DNA of 64,000 bases from Pollenia angustigena (Eukaryota > Arthropoda > Insecta > Diptera > Polleniidae). The translations under genes and the position numbers were made by a program. The stretch lies in contig OV884059.1 of assembly GCA_930367215.1 (NCBI GenBank), positions 16,578,945 to 16,642,944 on the forward strand, read 5' to 3'. This document shows, one piece after another, positions 23,601-38,600 of the stretch. The notes under the pieces are model-generated. The model was not told the DNA's origin and did not search any database. It saw only the letters and a list, made by a program, of their open reading frames with translations. Numbering within the stretch: the stretch's first letter is position 1; each line of letters opens with the position of its first letter.

Positions 23601-26600
23601 GATAGTACGGTCCATATAATTTAATGTTTGAAAATTATTTTATGCAAATGTTGACCGTGACTGCGCCTCAAATGGTCCACCCGCTTGGTACAATTTTGGC
23701 ATATTCTTTCCAACATTTCGGCCGGTATCTCATGAATAAATGCTTCAATGTTGTCTTCCAATGCGTCAATTGAAGCGGGTATGTGTGTATAGACATGACC
23801 TTTAACATAACCCCACAAAAAATAGTCTTCAGGCGTTAAATCGCACGATCTAGGCGGCCAATTGACCGGTCCCCAACGTGAAATAAAATGTTCACCAAAC
23901 TCGCCTCTCCAAGTCAATTGTTAAGCGTGATGTGTGGCATGTGGCGCCGTCTTGTTGAAAACACATGTCATGCAAGTCAAGCTCTTGCATTTTGGGCAAA
24001 AAAAAGTTGGATATCATCTCACGGTAGCGCTCACCATTCACAGTTACGTTATGATTCGCATCATGTTTGAAGAAGTACGGTCCAATGATGCCACCAGCCC
24101 ATAAACCGCACCAAACTGTGACTTTTTCTTGCAATACTTCTGGCTGATCTTCACTCCAAAATCCACAATTCTGCTTATTAAAATGGGCCATTGAGCCAAA
24201 AATTAGCTTCTTCGCTGAACACATTTTTTCGATAAAAAAAAGTGGATGAACTTTCTTAACAGAGCACGCATTTTGATAATAAAATTCAAAAATTTGCAAG
24301 CGTTGTTCGTTTGTAAGACGATGTTTGACAGTGAAACAAAACACGAAACGTGCGTCAGCTGTTTAAACCAGTGTTGCCAAAAAGATAATAGCTAAAAAAT
24401 CATCCGATATTATACCCATCTTTAAGTATATCGATCATAGGGTGGTTAAAAAAAGTTAATATTGGACTTTCTACCTTACCGCCCAAAAAATGCCCCAATT
24501 GTTTAGAAAATGCGGTTGGCAGCTGTATTGAGGTTAAAGTTACGAAAAACAACGGGTTTAAAAAAAAATCGAAACCATTTCTTCTAGGAATATAACTTCA
24601 GTCTTATTTGATAGAAAATTTTATTTTTATTAATTTTGATTTCATTAAAATTTTTGTATTCAACATTTTTCATTTTTCGAATTTATTCTATGAGCTAAAT
24701 ATCAGTTATGTATGTATTTTATAAAGCTTTTTTGTGATAGTTTTATTCCTTCAACTTTTCAGAAATTACTTTATACACTACCAGACTATTATATTGTATT
24801 TTCTTTTTACATTTTACCTTAGCCTTCCTTTGGACAGCAATGAGGTATATTGTATGTACAGAAAAATTTACAATTATTAGACACCAGCAGAATGTAATGC
24901 ATTTGGCCCGCTACGGCCTTCGTCAGCATTCTTTGTGTCACACTGGATAGTGATACTTTATAAATTGAATGTATTTAACTCAACAATTTTAACAAATAGT
25001 GGTAGTGTATAAAGTCATTTCTGAAAAATTGAAGGAATAGAACTATGTATTACAAAAAAGCTTTATAAAATACATAACTGAAATTTAGCTCATAGAATAA
25101 ATTCGAAAAATGAAAAATGTTGAATATAATATAAATTAACCTTCGGAAGGAAATAATTCCCAGTTTCTATTTATTGATATTTTTGGTATGACTGAGAGAT
25201 TTAATAGCATTTAGCGTTTACCAGTTCAGGTCGTAGTGAATATCCTAAAATATGAACTTCCATGTAAAGGTTAAAGAACATTGTAATAAGCGGGGAAACC
25301 AGAAATATTCTCAAAAAGCGTGTTTTATGCGCATTAAATATGCAGCACAAATTTTTAAAAATATGCACAAAAAAATTTTAAAATTGCTAATTTTATAAAA
25401 ACAATCCTTAAAATAGACGAATTTATAGACGAATTTTCGAGATTGGCTCACAAAAACAAAATTATGTTACGAGGTTAAAATTCATATAAGAGTTATTTGT
25501 GCCGAATATTATCTAGATATTAACATCCATATAAGACTTTTTGTCTTAAAGGGATTTAAGAGACGGTCGCTAAATTGTATATTAATGTTAACATTTAAAA
25601 TTAAGTTAAAGCTTTGGGCAAATGTAAACTGATTCGAAAAGTATTTAATTTGCTGTAAAATATTTTTGGGGCGAATTTAATCTAAATACCAACGTAATTA
25701 GATTGTTAACGGACACAGAGTCTAATTTGGAAAGAAGTTTTTATGTAAAATATGTATGTGAAATTATAGACCGATTCTCACCAGTTACATAGACTTCGTT
25801 CTTTGTACAATTAAAATGTATTTATTAAATTTGATAAAATTGCAACTCTTCCGCACAAAATTAACATGGGCAGGCAACCAGCCTGACAGACGGATGGTTA
25901 TCGTTAGATCAATTTAAAAAGTGATTCTTAATCGATCGTTATTCTTAAAGATTGGTCCACATTGCCAAAAATGTTTATATATAATTGATTTTTCCTTAAT
26001 TTTTGTTTATGCATAAAATTTAAAATTAAAAAAAAAAAACATTTATCTTTAATGACAATCTGCTTTGTTTTACAATTTTCGAGTAAAAATTAAATGTAGA
26101 TGGCGAAATTGAATTGGGTAAACAGATAAATATTTAAAACGGAAAAGCCAAATTTTCGAAGAATTTTTTTTTTATTTGCTGCAAAAACCTACAAGAGTAT
26201 ATAAATAATTTCAACATGTATCAAAATATGCTTTAAAAAGGCAAAATATGCGCTATGAACTTAAAAAATGCTGCAAAAAGGCTCTTTTAACTAAGTTATG
26301 AAAAAAATGCTTCAAAGGGTAGGTAAAATATGCAAAAATATGCACTAACAAATTGATGCCGAAATTTATAAAAAGGTCTGAAACGGATAAATATAATGTT
26401 TCTGCCTTCATTGGCCGCACAAGGAAAAACATGCAATTGCATATTTATAGTTTCCCTGGTAATTACCAATTACGTATATGGGCATATCCGTCAAAAGGTC
26501 CACCGTGACCGAAAATTTAAAAGTTATTAAAAGCTGATTATTTTACGATATTATTATAGGGAAATATTAAGATTCTACTAATTTTATAAATTTACCCATA

Positions 26601-29600
26601 AATTTGTTCACTTAGATGAACAATCAGACTGCGAAGTTGTGCAAACGTAATTTCTTATTTTTTAGAATGTTTTATTGAATGTTTTCTTTAATATTATCTT
26701 TCTGAAAAGAGGTGATATTTGATAAAAAATTACTCCAAAAAAATGTTCTTACATGCTTTGTAATCTAAAGAAGAGTTCAAAGAGCAATATGTTATTCGGA
26801 TTAACGGTAAATTTTTATTTTGTTGTAATCATTATTTAGTTCAATTATTATGGCAAAAATTTCACGTTCGAAATGTCACGTATCGACCCAGATTTTGGAT
26901 TAAAAAAAAAATAAAAAATACAGAAGATTTTGAAATCAAACCAAAGACATTTTAATGTTACATTGCTACGTAAAATTCTCTAAGTAGAACGTAAAAATAT
27001 TTGTTGTTTAAAATGTTATTGCATTTTTGATGCGTACGACTGTCACGTTCAACACTTTGGAATTACCCATATCTGTTTCAAATATACTTTATTAATTCTA
27101 TTGTAGAATAGTGTTCAAATAAATTTTATTAATTATAATTTTGAATTCTGTATTATACCATTATCAGCCCAATTATGAATACAAATTCTCCGGGAATTTT
27201 TTCCCTTTTCCCATTTTTACAATTGAATTAACATAGGAAAAATGAGAGAAGGGAGAAAACTCCCGGGGAGTTTTTTTTCATAATTGAGCAGCATAATTAT
27301 AAAAAAATAACATTTTATTGTGGTAATGGCTTACATACGGTAGCGTTTGAAGAGTCCGAAAAAGATGCCTATGTAATAAAAACTATCAATGGTCTTCATC
27401 TTTTCTGAAGGATAAGTTGCAGTGTTGCATTACGTTTACTCCTCCCTCAGCTGTGCCATAAACTACTCTTAAAGCGTCCGATATTTTTCAGAGTCCGAGA
27501 AGAAACTAAATAATCAATTTCTTTTTCCAGCAAAAGTTTTGCTTTTGGATTCCTGTTATCAGAATTAACTTTATTGTTTTCTTTCTTCGGCCCAGAATGA
27601 ATAGCTCCTGGTACCCTTAGAGTAATTTTTTTCGGTGGTTGACGTCCTAAATAAATTAGACATAAATCACTGGGCTGGTGAATTTTTAATTATTAAAAAG
27701 ATAGTTTGCAATTTGTTACGGATTGCTAATTTTATTTCTAAAATGTGTATCTTCTATAACTGTTTTGTATTTATTTTTGTCTAGCTTAGACCACATAGTC
27801 TGGAGTTTTCGAAAAAATTCTGGTAGATGAGCGGTGGATATGCCCATTTTGCAATTAAAAACTGCATTCAAAATAACTTCTTAAATATGGTGGCGACATG
27901 CTTAAGGGCATAATAAACCACACAAAATGCTTGGCAAACACACACATTATTTCCGTTTGGGGTTTGCCAATAAACAACACATATATTGTCCGTTCAAACA
28001 TTAATTTTCATTTTTGTTTTGTTTTCAATGAATGCAGATGCCAATAGTGCTGCGGCAACTTTGTTGCTTTTAGCTTAAAACGGAAAAGTAATTATAAAAT
28101 AAAGGCACAAAATTTAAAGTAAACAGTTTTTAAACAACGAGCTGTTTTGTAGCAAGCAATACTACTAAAAATTTAATATTAAAAATTAATTGAATTGAAT
28201 ACATTTAGCATTAGACGCCACAAAAAGTTTGACAAATATCCAACATGTCTGCCAAATATTAAAAATTTTTAATATTTCTGCAAACATTGCTTCAAATGTT
28301 TGTCCAAACAGTAAACACCCCAATTAACAACACAAAATGTTTGTACAAACGTAAAATTTTGACACGTTTGCCAAGCCATTTGTGAGGTTTATTATGCCCT
28401 TTAATAAAGACGAGTTTTCTCTAAAAATTGCTCTAGCACAATGCAGGTTCCCCTATGGCGACCAGTATTTACTGCCTTGGTATTAAAACACACTGCCTGA
28501 TTTTTTCCAGCTGCACTCCACTGTTCAATTGCTGATAATACAGTATTTGCCTGAGTAATCCCTGTATTGTATTCAAGGACTGTAACCCCTATCAACTGTT
28601 CCTTAACATCACAAGTAATAAAAATCGCTAGCCTCTCTATATTATCTTTACTCAAGAATTGGAATTTCTGAATCTACATTTGATCAAATTAATTCTTTGT
28701 TGTCGAAATTTTTGTATGCGGTTCGTATGGCACTTCTGCTTGTAACACAATTTTGTGTTTCTGCTGTAGCTGTAATAATTCGAAATAAAAAATGTATGGG
28801 AAAACAAGCAGTGATGCCATCTTAGTGCTTTTGACACTATTTATGGTGCTTTTTGATGCCTCAAAACGCCAACATTTTATTCATTGTGCCAAACTAAGAA
28901 AAAGCACTAACTTGGTGCTTTTTAAATTTTTCATTGGTGCCTTTAGTGCTTTTAACAATTTTTATATTTTTCTACTATTTTTTAAAACTACGATTATATA
29001 GAGGATGATTTAGATGAGCTTTGCTATTTGGGGTACAATTTTAAAAAGGCCTGTATAGATTTTAAGATTTCAAATGATAAAAAAAGTGATAAAAGAGAGT
29101 TGCATTCGTTTTACCAAAAACTTTATTTACGAGCTTCCTAGCAATTTGGAAATTTTACGAAACATTGCTCTTTTTAGCGTTGACAACATATTTAGTAATC
29201 GTATTAAAAACGATGTATTTCGGTAAACATTTTTTAAAGATGTAGACACTGATTCAAAAATAGAAAATGGCTTGGAATATTAGGAATTGTTAAAAAAACA
29301 TGCAGTCGGAAACCGTACAAAAAAACGCAAAGAATTTAAAGCCAAAAAAAAGACGTATAAGTAAAGTGTTAAATAAATTAAAAACAGCTGACAGAAAATG
29401 CTTTTATAATGAGCGTTGTGTAACCAGCCATTTTTCATGCGTTTTAGTTTTCCGCGTGTTGTGCACTTCTACCTATAGTGCTATTGCAAAAAGTTTTGAC
29501 TTAGTATCAGAATGCAAACATACATGTTTTGTGTGTTCTTTTTTCAGAAGCGTACATATAGGCTGTCATGAAGTTTTATAAGCAATGGTCGGTCATTGCA

Positions 29601-32600
29601 AATTTTTATTATTTGCAACAGGCCAGATTTTTTCGAGTTACGAAAATCGAGCTCGCACTGTATTACTTTAAAACGGTTTTATGGCCAATTCAAACTCAAC
29701 TGATGATGATCCAAATGATTTGGATGATATTATTTTTATTGAAGATAATAATATGTACATTAAAAAATGTTTATATACAAATGTAAATATATTTATTATT
29801 TAATCTTAAATGAAAATGGCCACCATAAATGCCGCCGCTTTTTTTTAAATTTTGGAGGTACATATATAATAATCGGCACAGCCGAATGCAATTTGTTTTG
29901 TGTTTAATTAAATTGTAAAAATGACTTAGTGCTTTTTTACGCTTTTTTTTACTCGAAATAGTGTTTTTTTTAAATTTGAAAGTGCCCTTTGCTCTCAAAA
30001 AGTTGGTATCACTGAAATCAAGTAGCAAAACTAGATTCTTGGCCGAAAACATGTAAGTGGAAACGTACTATAATATTCACCCCTATCGTAATTTTTCCCC
30101 TTTTCACATATTTGCGATCATGAATAACTCCCATGAAAAAATGTAATTCAAAGGAGAATAATAACGTGAAAAAATGTTCACGGGAAAAAATTCCCCTTAT
30201 CGTGAAAAATTTTTCCCTCGTAATTTGTTCACATTTCCCTTAGATTTTCTCACTTTATTATTGCTAGGGAACAGAACATGTATGTAAGAAGCTCCTCCTA
30301 TAAATCGAGTATAAAGGGTTAATAAAGTTAATAAGGCACAAACCGATATATTGCTCAACAAAATGCAAAACAACAAGTCGATTGCCTGCGAATTTGTGAA
30401 GCTTTCGATTGACTTGGTGGCAGAATTTTGGAAAATATTTTACTACATTAAATTTAAAAAGTGCAATAAACTAACTTTGTAATCAAACTATCCCTCCAGT
30501 ACTAAATATTTTGCTTTATGATTTTAACTTTTCTTTAAAATATATACTTGTATATTTTCGAACAAAAATTTCATAGATTTCTAATTTTTTTAATCTTTCT
30601 TCTTTTTTACATTCACTGGAACTGATAGCCTGGAAAATTTTTCACATGAGATTCACGATAGCTTTTGTCCCTTCAAGGGGAATGAAACTTTCATGGGAAC
30701 AAAAATTCCACTTGTTATTCACGATAGGGGTGATTGAATTCCGCTAATATGAAAAAAAAAAAAAAATTGGTAAACACGTTTTAATTTCACTAAGTAAGGA
30801 TCCTTTGTTAATGCTAAGAGTCGGCCTATAATTTCACATAGTTTCATTTCGGTTAACATTTGAGCATAGATCCCATCAGTCCGATCCTTAAATCAGCCTT
30901 ATTACGAGAATCGTTCTCTTGGTCGAAGTCGTTTGAAATGTTTGTCGTTGTTCACCCATATTCTGCATTTCGATTTAGATCGACTTTGGTATTCTGCGTT
31001 CCGTTTAAATTTGTTTCTTTCGATTGTATGTATTATGCATTACGATTGTTGTTACGTTTTATCATGTTGATTTTTTACTAATGGAAAGATAATCGATGTT
31101 TTGTTTATTTCGTTTATAAAACTGTGTAATTACAAAAAATGTAGGTAAAAGGAAAGACAAATAAATATTTTTTGATTAAATATTAATTCTTTTTACTTAA
31201 ATTTTATTTTATTAACTGCAGGCCAAAAACAACTGCACCTGAACAGTACGAAAAGCTGGCGAATTTATTTAATTAACTTTTTCACTATAAATGTTGTAAT
31301 TTTATTTATTTTATTTGTTTAATATATTTATCACTGCTTTCTTGCACTAAATTTAACTTTTCATTAAAATGTTCACAAAATTGCTTATTTTTTTGTCTTC
31401 TTCATTTTCTTTCGATTCAGTTTTTTGTTGGAATAATGCGGGAACGTAATCGAAATGAAAAATAAGGGTGATTATTAAAATTTCACGACAACGACAAGGT
31501 AAACGATGTAGAGAGTGCCTCGGGTGGGCCACCTGGTAGTGAGCAGGTCTATCAGCACTAGGGTTTCGGGTTCGATTCCCGCCAGAGACTCTGGTTTATC
31601 AATTTATTTGGCAATATTATCTCTCATATGAACTTTAACATTATAACATAACTTTAGTTTGGTGAGCCTATCGGTTCCAAATAGGGTAAAATATCGAAAG
31701 TTCGTCTAAAAATACTGGGGTGTATAGGCTTTACCGATTATACTTTTTGACTTGTTTTTTCCATGCAAATATTATTAAATTGCTGAATATATTGTTTTCC
31801 AATAAACCATTTTTGATATTTTAAGGGAATATTTTTAATAATTTTTAGGGAGTATTTTCAAGTTTTTTCTGTATATTAAATGAGCATAAAACACTTTTTT
31901 AGAGCATATTACCGATTTCCCTGATTATTCCATAAGTACAAACATATGTACATATGTATGTTCTTTTCTACAAACTCTTAAAATTACAAATAAACTGACT
32001 TCATAGAATTAGTAATGAGAGATTTAATAGATTTAAAAATTATAATCAATACAATCAGGAACGCATACAAAAGTACAAAAGGTGTCAAGGACGGGTGCAG
32101 CCTTTAGTTCAGGGGGGGGGGGGGAGGGGGTTGGGGGCGTGTGGTGTTATATTGGAAGTTTAGTCGCGACAGCCTCCAACATAAGAAAGAAATTTATTTA
32201 TGGAATGGCAAGCAAAGCGGCAGTGTCAGACACTACAATTACAATAACTGCCTATTTCACGGTGTCACTCTAACGTTTACGTTCGCACAAATAACATGTA
32301 AACCAAAAACAAATTTTTTAGTTTTGTTTTTGTTTTATATGTAAAATAGGCAGTAAGTCTATGAAAGTAGTTTATTGTTTTAAAAACTAGAATAAAACAT
32401 AAAAAAATGACAATCAGATTTAAAACCTGTGCCTCAATAAGCCTTCGTATTAAGCATTTGGTTATGAAGATTAAAAACCGTTTATAATTATTAACACCAA
32501 TTTTCATAAAAAACATTTCAGTGTTTTTATGTTTCTCATATTTGAAAACATTTAATAAAATAAACAAAATCATAACAAAGAAAAACCGAAAAAAATTTTT

Positions 32601-35600
32601 GTTTACATTTTTTATAGTTTACACTTTTAAACATTTAGTGTCGGTTCACACACGTCAAGTTAAACTCGTCAAGTCTTGAGCTTTTAGGAGAGAAGGGAAA
32701 ATAAAATGTCATTTCCTTTCCCCTCTCTCCTAAAAGCTCAAGACTTAACGAGTCAAACTTGACGTGTGTGAACCGGTACTTACTGTTTCTTTCTATCAAT
32801 TCAATGAATAAAAAATGTAGTGTCATAAGGGTTTAATCGCCGAATATTTTACCGAACGTCGAACACAAGCCGAACATTATTTCCGTAACCGAATTTTCAG
32901 GAAATTCGGTCTAATAAAAGAAACCCTAAACAAATTTATACTGATCAGGGATTTTCCATTTACTATTAAAACAACGTTATAATCAAAAAATAATTGTTTT
33001 AATTATTTCACATTTATACACAGAACATGGAATAACCGTGGGACACAGTATAAAAATTATACAATGAACATAAACAATAAGAAAAACTTAACAAACACAC
33101 ATTAATACATATTTACATAAATCTTGGACATAAAACAATAATAACAAATGAGAAAGTATAGTCGGTCAAGCCCGACCATATGATACCATACACCACAGTC
33201 ATTAAAAACTAATTCTCGAGCTTGGTCCTATTTGGGACCCATGGGCAATCATGGACCCGCCAAAAAAAAATTATATAATAAGGTTTAGATTCATGTTAAA
33301 GTTCTTTGTGCCGAATATTACTTAGATATCTTTATCATCATTGTCAGGTGTGATTTTCGGAATGGGGCTTATATGGGACCTATGATTAATTTTGGACCTA
33401 TCAGTATAACAATTTTGCCTTGACATAGAAGCTATCGTAAGAGCTATGGTTGCAAAATTTTTATGTCAATACCAATACTTATAAGAAAGGTATGGCTTTT
33501 AAGCCTATTTTCGAGAGTCGTATTTGTATGGAAACTATAATCATATATATACCATTTTCCATACATTTGGTAAGATGATTTGGATTGCAATAAATTAAGT
33601 TTGGACCAAATTTAATTTGAATACCAACATAATCCGATGATTGATGGGCACAAGGACTTATTACGGAAAGAAGCTTTATAGGGGCTATGTGAAATAATGG
33701 ACCAATTTTCAGCATTTTTAATAGGCTTGGTCCTTGTAACAATAGGATTCCTATGCTATTCCTATTTTATCAAGAATAAAAACTGGGAATTAAGCACGAA
33801 TAACAAAATCTTTTGAAATTAAAATTTCGTATTCCCAAAGAAATTACTTTTTGATAATAAACAGGCAAGTGCACGGCCTAAAAAAACACTTCATTGACAA
33901 CATGCTTTTGTAAGTTGTTGTTGTTTTCATTTTGTTTTTCATAACCTACTTACAACTACAATTAATATTGGGAGAATTTCAATTAATTGTAGTAGGGAAT
34001 GTAAGATGAGATAAACTCACTGTTTATTGTTGATGTTTTTTGTTTAAACTTTGATACTGTTATAAGTAGAACTGATGCTTATAAGTCTTATACGTTTAAC
34101 AGTTTTATTTGGTTTAATATCTTTAGTTTTTCTAAAATCTTTATGGATGAAGTTTCCTGATGATCTGGAACCAGTGAAATGCGCATAGGAATAGCGCACA
34201 CAGTACAATTGAATTGAAAGACTTTTAGTAGACAACTTGAAAAAATCAAAATCTTTTGATTTTCTTCAACCAACTCGACAACCGTCAAACTAATCAATTG
34301 ACAAAGCCATACACGCTTTGATTTGGAAAACAACCGACTTAATTGAATCGTGTATGGGCTGCTTAATAGACTTACAATTGTTGTGTGTTGTGTTTTCGTT
34401 CATATATTATTATACATAGCGTTGATATGTTTGAATCAAACAACTGCTTAACACCGAGTTGTTTGAAACCAACTACTGTTTTTATATTGATTTGGATTTT
34501 CATAATGTATCTTTCGATACTGTCGTATCGAATATACTTTCGAATTTTTTTGCATATGATAGACACGGACGTATCGATTGAAAACTCGATAAATGTAAAG
34601 TCGAGTTACTCGATATCGAATGCTATTATTTCAAAATTAATACATTTCATTCGATATCGAGTTTTATGATACCAAAATAAATAATTTCGATCCATTTTGC
34701 TCGATATACTATGCGGTGATTAGACCCCTGATTAAAAAAAACACAACAATAACTTGGTGTGGAGAACTGTGAAAAAGAAAAAATGCATTCCTGCAGGGCT
34801 TTACTATGTACCAAATTTCATCAAATTACATATTTCCAAAATTGCGAACTGTATTTTGCGCACAAGGTTTACATGGACAACTGGACGGATATCGTTAGAT
34901 CGATTCGAAATGGGATTCTGAGTTCATCGGTATTAAAAGGTGAGCCTAGGAACAATATTTTAAGGTATTACAAACATCAGCACAAACGCATATTACCCTC
35001 CCCACTATTTTGGTGTGGTTATAATAAATAAAAGACACATACAATCTCTCAAGTATTGTTATTTTTTTCTAAAGTCATACAAAATATTTGTCATAATAGT
35101 ATACAATAGAGTATACTGTATTAAAAGTAATTATGTATGGTACTTACGGTTGTTTATGTATAACTTCGCCCACATATCTACAGTTGTAATAATTACAGAT
35201 GAGCAACACACAAATTGAAAATGTATGATGAAGGGAATATAAGCGATGAAAAAAGCGTGATTGGACATGGTCAAGGAAAATAAAGTTTTTTTTTTTTGTT
35301 TTTTTAGGAGAAAAAAGAGAAACACAAAAACATGTACAAAATTTACTTTTATATTGTAGGTAGTAACTCAAACAAAACTACTTGAAAATAAATAAATGAA
35401 AACAGAAAATACTTACTGCACTGGTGAAGCACTAGGTTGTACTGGAGGACGTTGGCCAGCTTCTGGATTGGCTTGAGGACCAGTAACGGGACGATATTCC
35501 AAAAGATTATAGGTTTTCCAAAACAAAAATTCACGATAGTATTTAAGACCCTCATACAAAAGGGCCATTATAAAAATGGCCAACATGGACCCTAATAAAC

Positions 35601-38600
35601 CACCTACACTATCTATTTTCCACCAATCGAATAGAATAGTTTCGGTGTAACCAAAATGGAACTGAAAATTCAAATATTAATGATCCTTATTGAGCTTTTT
35701 GTAAACATTTTCAAATACTTACAGACATGGACATCATATGATGCATCATAGTCTCACCACTACTTGCAGCTGGTGCATGGTGATGATGTACACTATTTGC
35801 ATCATGGTGCATGTGTATATTGGCGGGCATTTCTGTGGTAGTAGTAGTAGTACTAGTTGACATTATGGCTGTGGCATGATCAGCTCCATGCATTGTGTGG
35901 TGATGCAACGAATGATCGGCTACAATTATTGGTATTTATTTAAAACAAATAAAAATTATTAAAATAAAAAATTTTTAAAAGCCTATATCAAGTCTGCAAT
36001 GGAATGAAAGATTTTTGTTTTTTTATAAAATAATATAGAAATATTTGTTGAAATATTACTAATATTATTAAAAATGTAGTTGTTTAAACAGAAAAAGTGT
36101 TAATTAAAGCATTTTTGTTTTGTTAAATAAGTCTGAGTTCATACGGCTCATGTCTTATTGACAAGATTCTTCCTTTTTCTTCTTTGGCGTTCAAATGATA
36201 TACATAAGTATGTATGTCATGTTGATGACATGTGCTTTTTTGATATTGAAAACAATAACAAAATTAAACAACGAATGAAAAAGCAAAACGTAAAGACAGT
36301 ACATGCATCTATGTACTCGATTCTTTTCCCATCGTCCCTTTCGCCTATACAGTAGCAATCTTGTCAATAAGACATTAGCCGTATGAACACAGACTAAGAG
36401 TTAAAAAAATCATAATCAGGGTTGGACTGTGTTTCAAATACGTAATTGAAAGACAAAAAAGTATTTTGTATTTTTATTTCAATTAAATTTAAAAAATGTT
36501 ATTTTTATTAAAAGTTTCTGTTGCTTAAGTATTTTGTATTTTTTTACAATTATGGTTTCCAAATACGTTTTTACATTTGCTCTTAAGACATATAATTTTC
36601 CGGTTGCCCATCTGTCAAAATAAAAACTGACAAGAGTTGCCCTATAGCCTTTTCACACTATTCAACATCTACAGCCGTATTCATAAACATTTTAAACATT
36701 ATTTCAAACCAGTTTAAAGCATAAATCGTAAAAATTGTATTTATAAGCGAATATTACCTTAAAAACCCTATTTTAAGCCTTGTGTATTTAAACGAATTTT
36801 AAAATTGGTTCCACCCTTGTTTGAACCTACATATTTTAAAATTACATTTTTGCTGTGTGTTTATAGTAATTTTGAAAATTTTTCCGAGAAATTTTCATTT
36901 AATAAATAATTAATAATAAAATGAAATTTAATACATATGGACTAATCCGAAAATTTTTAAACGAAAGGCAGAAATTTAAAGTTGCACAAAATCCAAATGT
37001 TTGTTAATGGAATAATAGGATACATATTCAAGCTTCAACATATATCTGTGGTTTTCATGGGCAACCACGTATGTCTATTTTTTCGATTTTGAAATGTTGA
37101 TGCTATATTGCTTAATTTTAAGCGCTCTTTACATTTTTTAAAAAAAATTTAAAAACAGATAGACCAATTCCGATGTTTTAACTCAATTACAAAGTTCAAA
37201 AGGTGCAATATCTAATAACCCATAGTTTGATCTAGAATGGTTTTTTTTGGCTCTCCTGAAAAATTTTATTTTAAGACATACGCGGTTGCCCATGAAAACC
37301 ACAGATATAAGCAATAAGGTTTTACGGTGGTTTTTTTGTTCTTGGCAGAGGCTAACCTAAACGTACCTCTTGCTTTCATTTATTCTTGTAAAAACGGGTA
37401 TTTTCCATGTTCAAAAAAGTGGGCAAAACAATCGTTTCAGTATTTAGCGTTTAGCAAAACTTTAATTTGCTTAATTTTCTTTTATTTAAGATAAAAATCA
37501 TATACATATGTAAGTTATCTAACATATATTAAAAATTTGAACTAAAAATCGGTACACTCTGTGTAACGTCCGTAACGTAAAATGGGGTTTTTTAAATTTA
37601 ACAGAATGAATTTTAATAATTTTGTTTTCCAAACTAGCTTTATAAACAGAGTTTTTTATGCACTTTAATCTGATGAAAAAAAGAAATACCTTTATTACGC
37701 TTTTTTTTCTTAATATAAATGACAAAGTGTGTAACGTCCGTAACGGCATGAAAATACCCAAAAGTTTTATTTTAATATTATGAGGTGGAAGTAAGTGTTT
37801 ATAATGGATTTTCACCTGCTGAATCTGAATCTGGACTTAAAATTGCTCTAGGTTGCCGAGAATCCGAAAAACTTCACCTCAAAGTAACAAAATTTCAAAT
37901 TCTTCTGAAACCTAAAATAATTTCTGAATATCAATAATTAGTAATTAATAACCATGTTGTAAACCGCAACCTCCATGCACCCCTTCAAATATTTGGTGGT
38001 ACGCCCATGCTTGCAATGTTTACGTACTGGATTTTCCGTTAGAAATCTTTAAGCAATTCTTGCTTTGATCTCAAAATTTTGCGCGTGGTGACAAATATAT
38101 TCGTATTATTTAAAATGTGTTCAAATGCAGACAGAGCAAAAAAATTTTGTGCAAATTTGAAAATAGTACTGAAAAACTGTTGGTGTTTAAAACTAAAAAG
38201 GCAGAAAGAAAGCGAGCATATCTTGAGAAAATCAAATAAAAGTTAAAAAATAGTGTGTCACAGGCAAAAATAATAAAAAGAGATAATAGACAACGAGTGG
38301 CCAAATTTAGAGAGGCACATAAATACATTCTGGGAAACATTACACAATTCGTAAAAGAATGGCATGTGAGTTGTTTCGAACGGAATTTTGTTGCTACTTC
38401 GCATGGAAAAGGAGCGGTGGACATGTTTGCGCTGTTGTTAAGCGAAAAGTTTGGCAACTAGTAAAAACCCAAAATCTCATCTTAAAAAACTTTCGAGACT
38501 TTCACAAATTAGCAAAAAAAAATATAAATATATAAATGGCGTTTTCCTAATTTACGTTGGTAAAAATTTTGTCAAAACTACATCTGACGAAATATCAAAA

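Larger units (their letters stand above)
8657..35416 (-). other. Ctr1A intron 3 (26.8 kb, transposon-filled)
   Basis: Bounded by the exon 3 donor and the exon 4 acceptor in matching phase. Contains hAT-like, word-arm, SINE-like, MULE-like, DD41D mariner, TWA-MITE and repeat-A insertions, listed separately. No other convincing host exon was seen inside it on either strand. Confidence 0.85.

Noticed and set aside
34385..34669. 94-codon plus-strand frame
   Set aside because: Falls in TCGATATCGA word-rich sequence and has no domain.
38110..38457. 115-codon minus-strand frame
   Set aside because: It is antisense to the SHGKG transposon relic, which has recognisable motifs in the plus frame.
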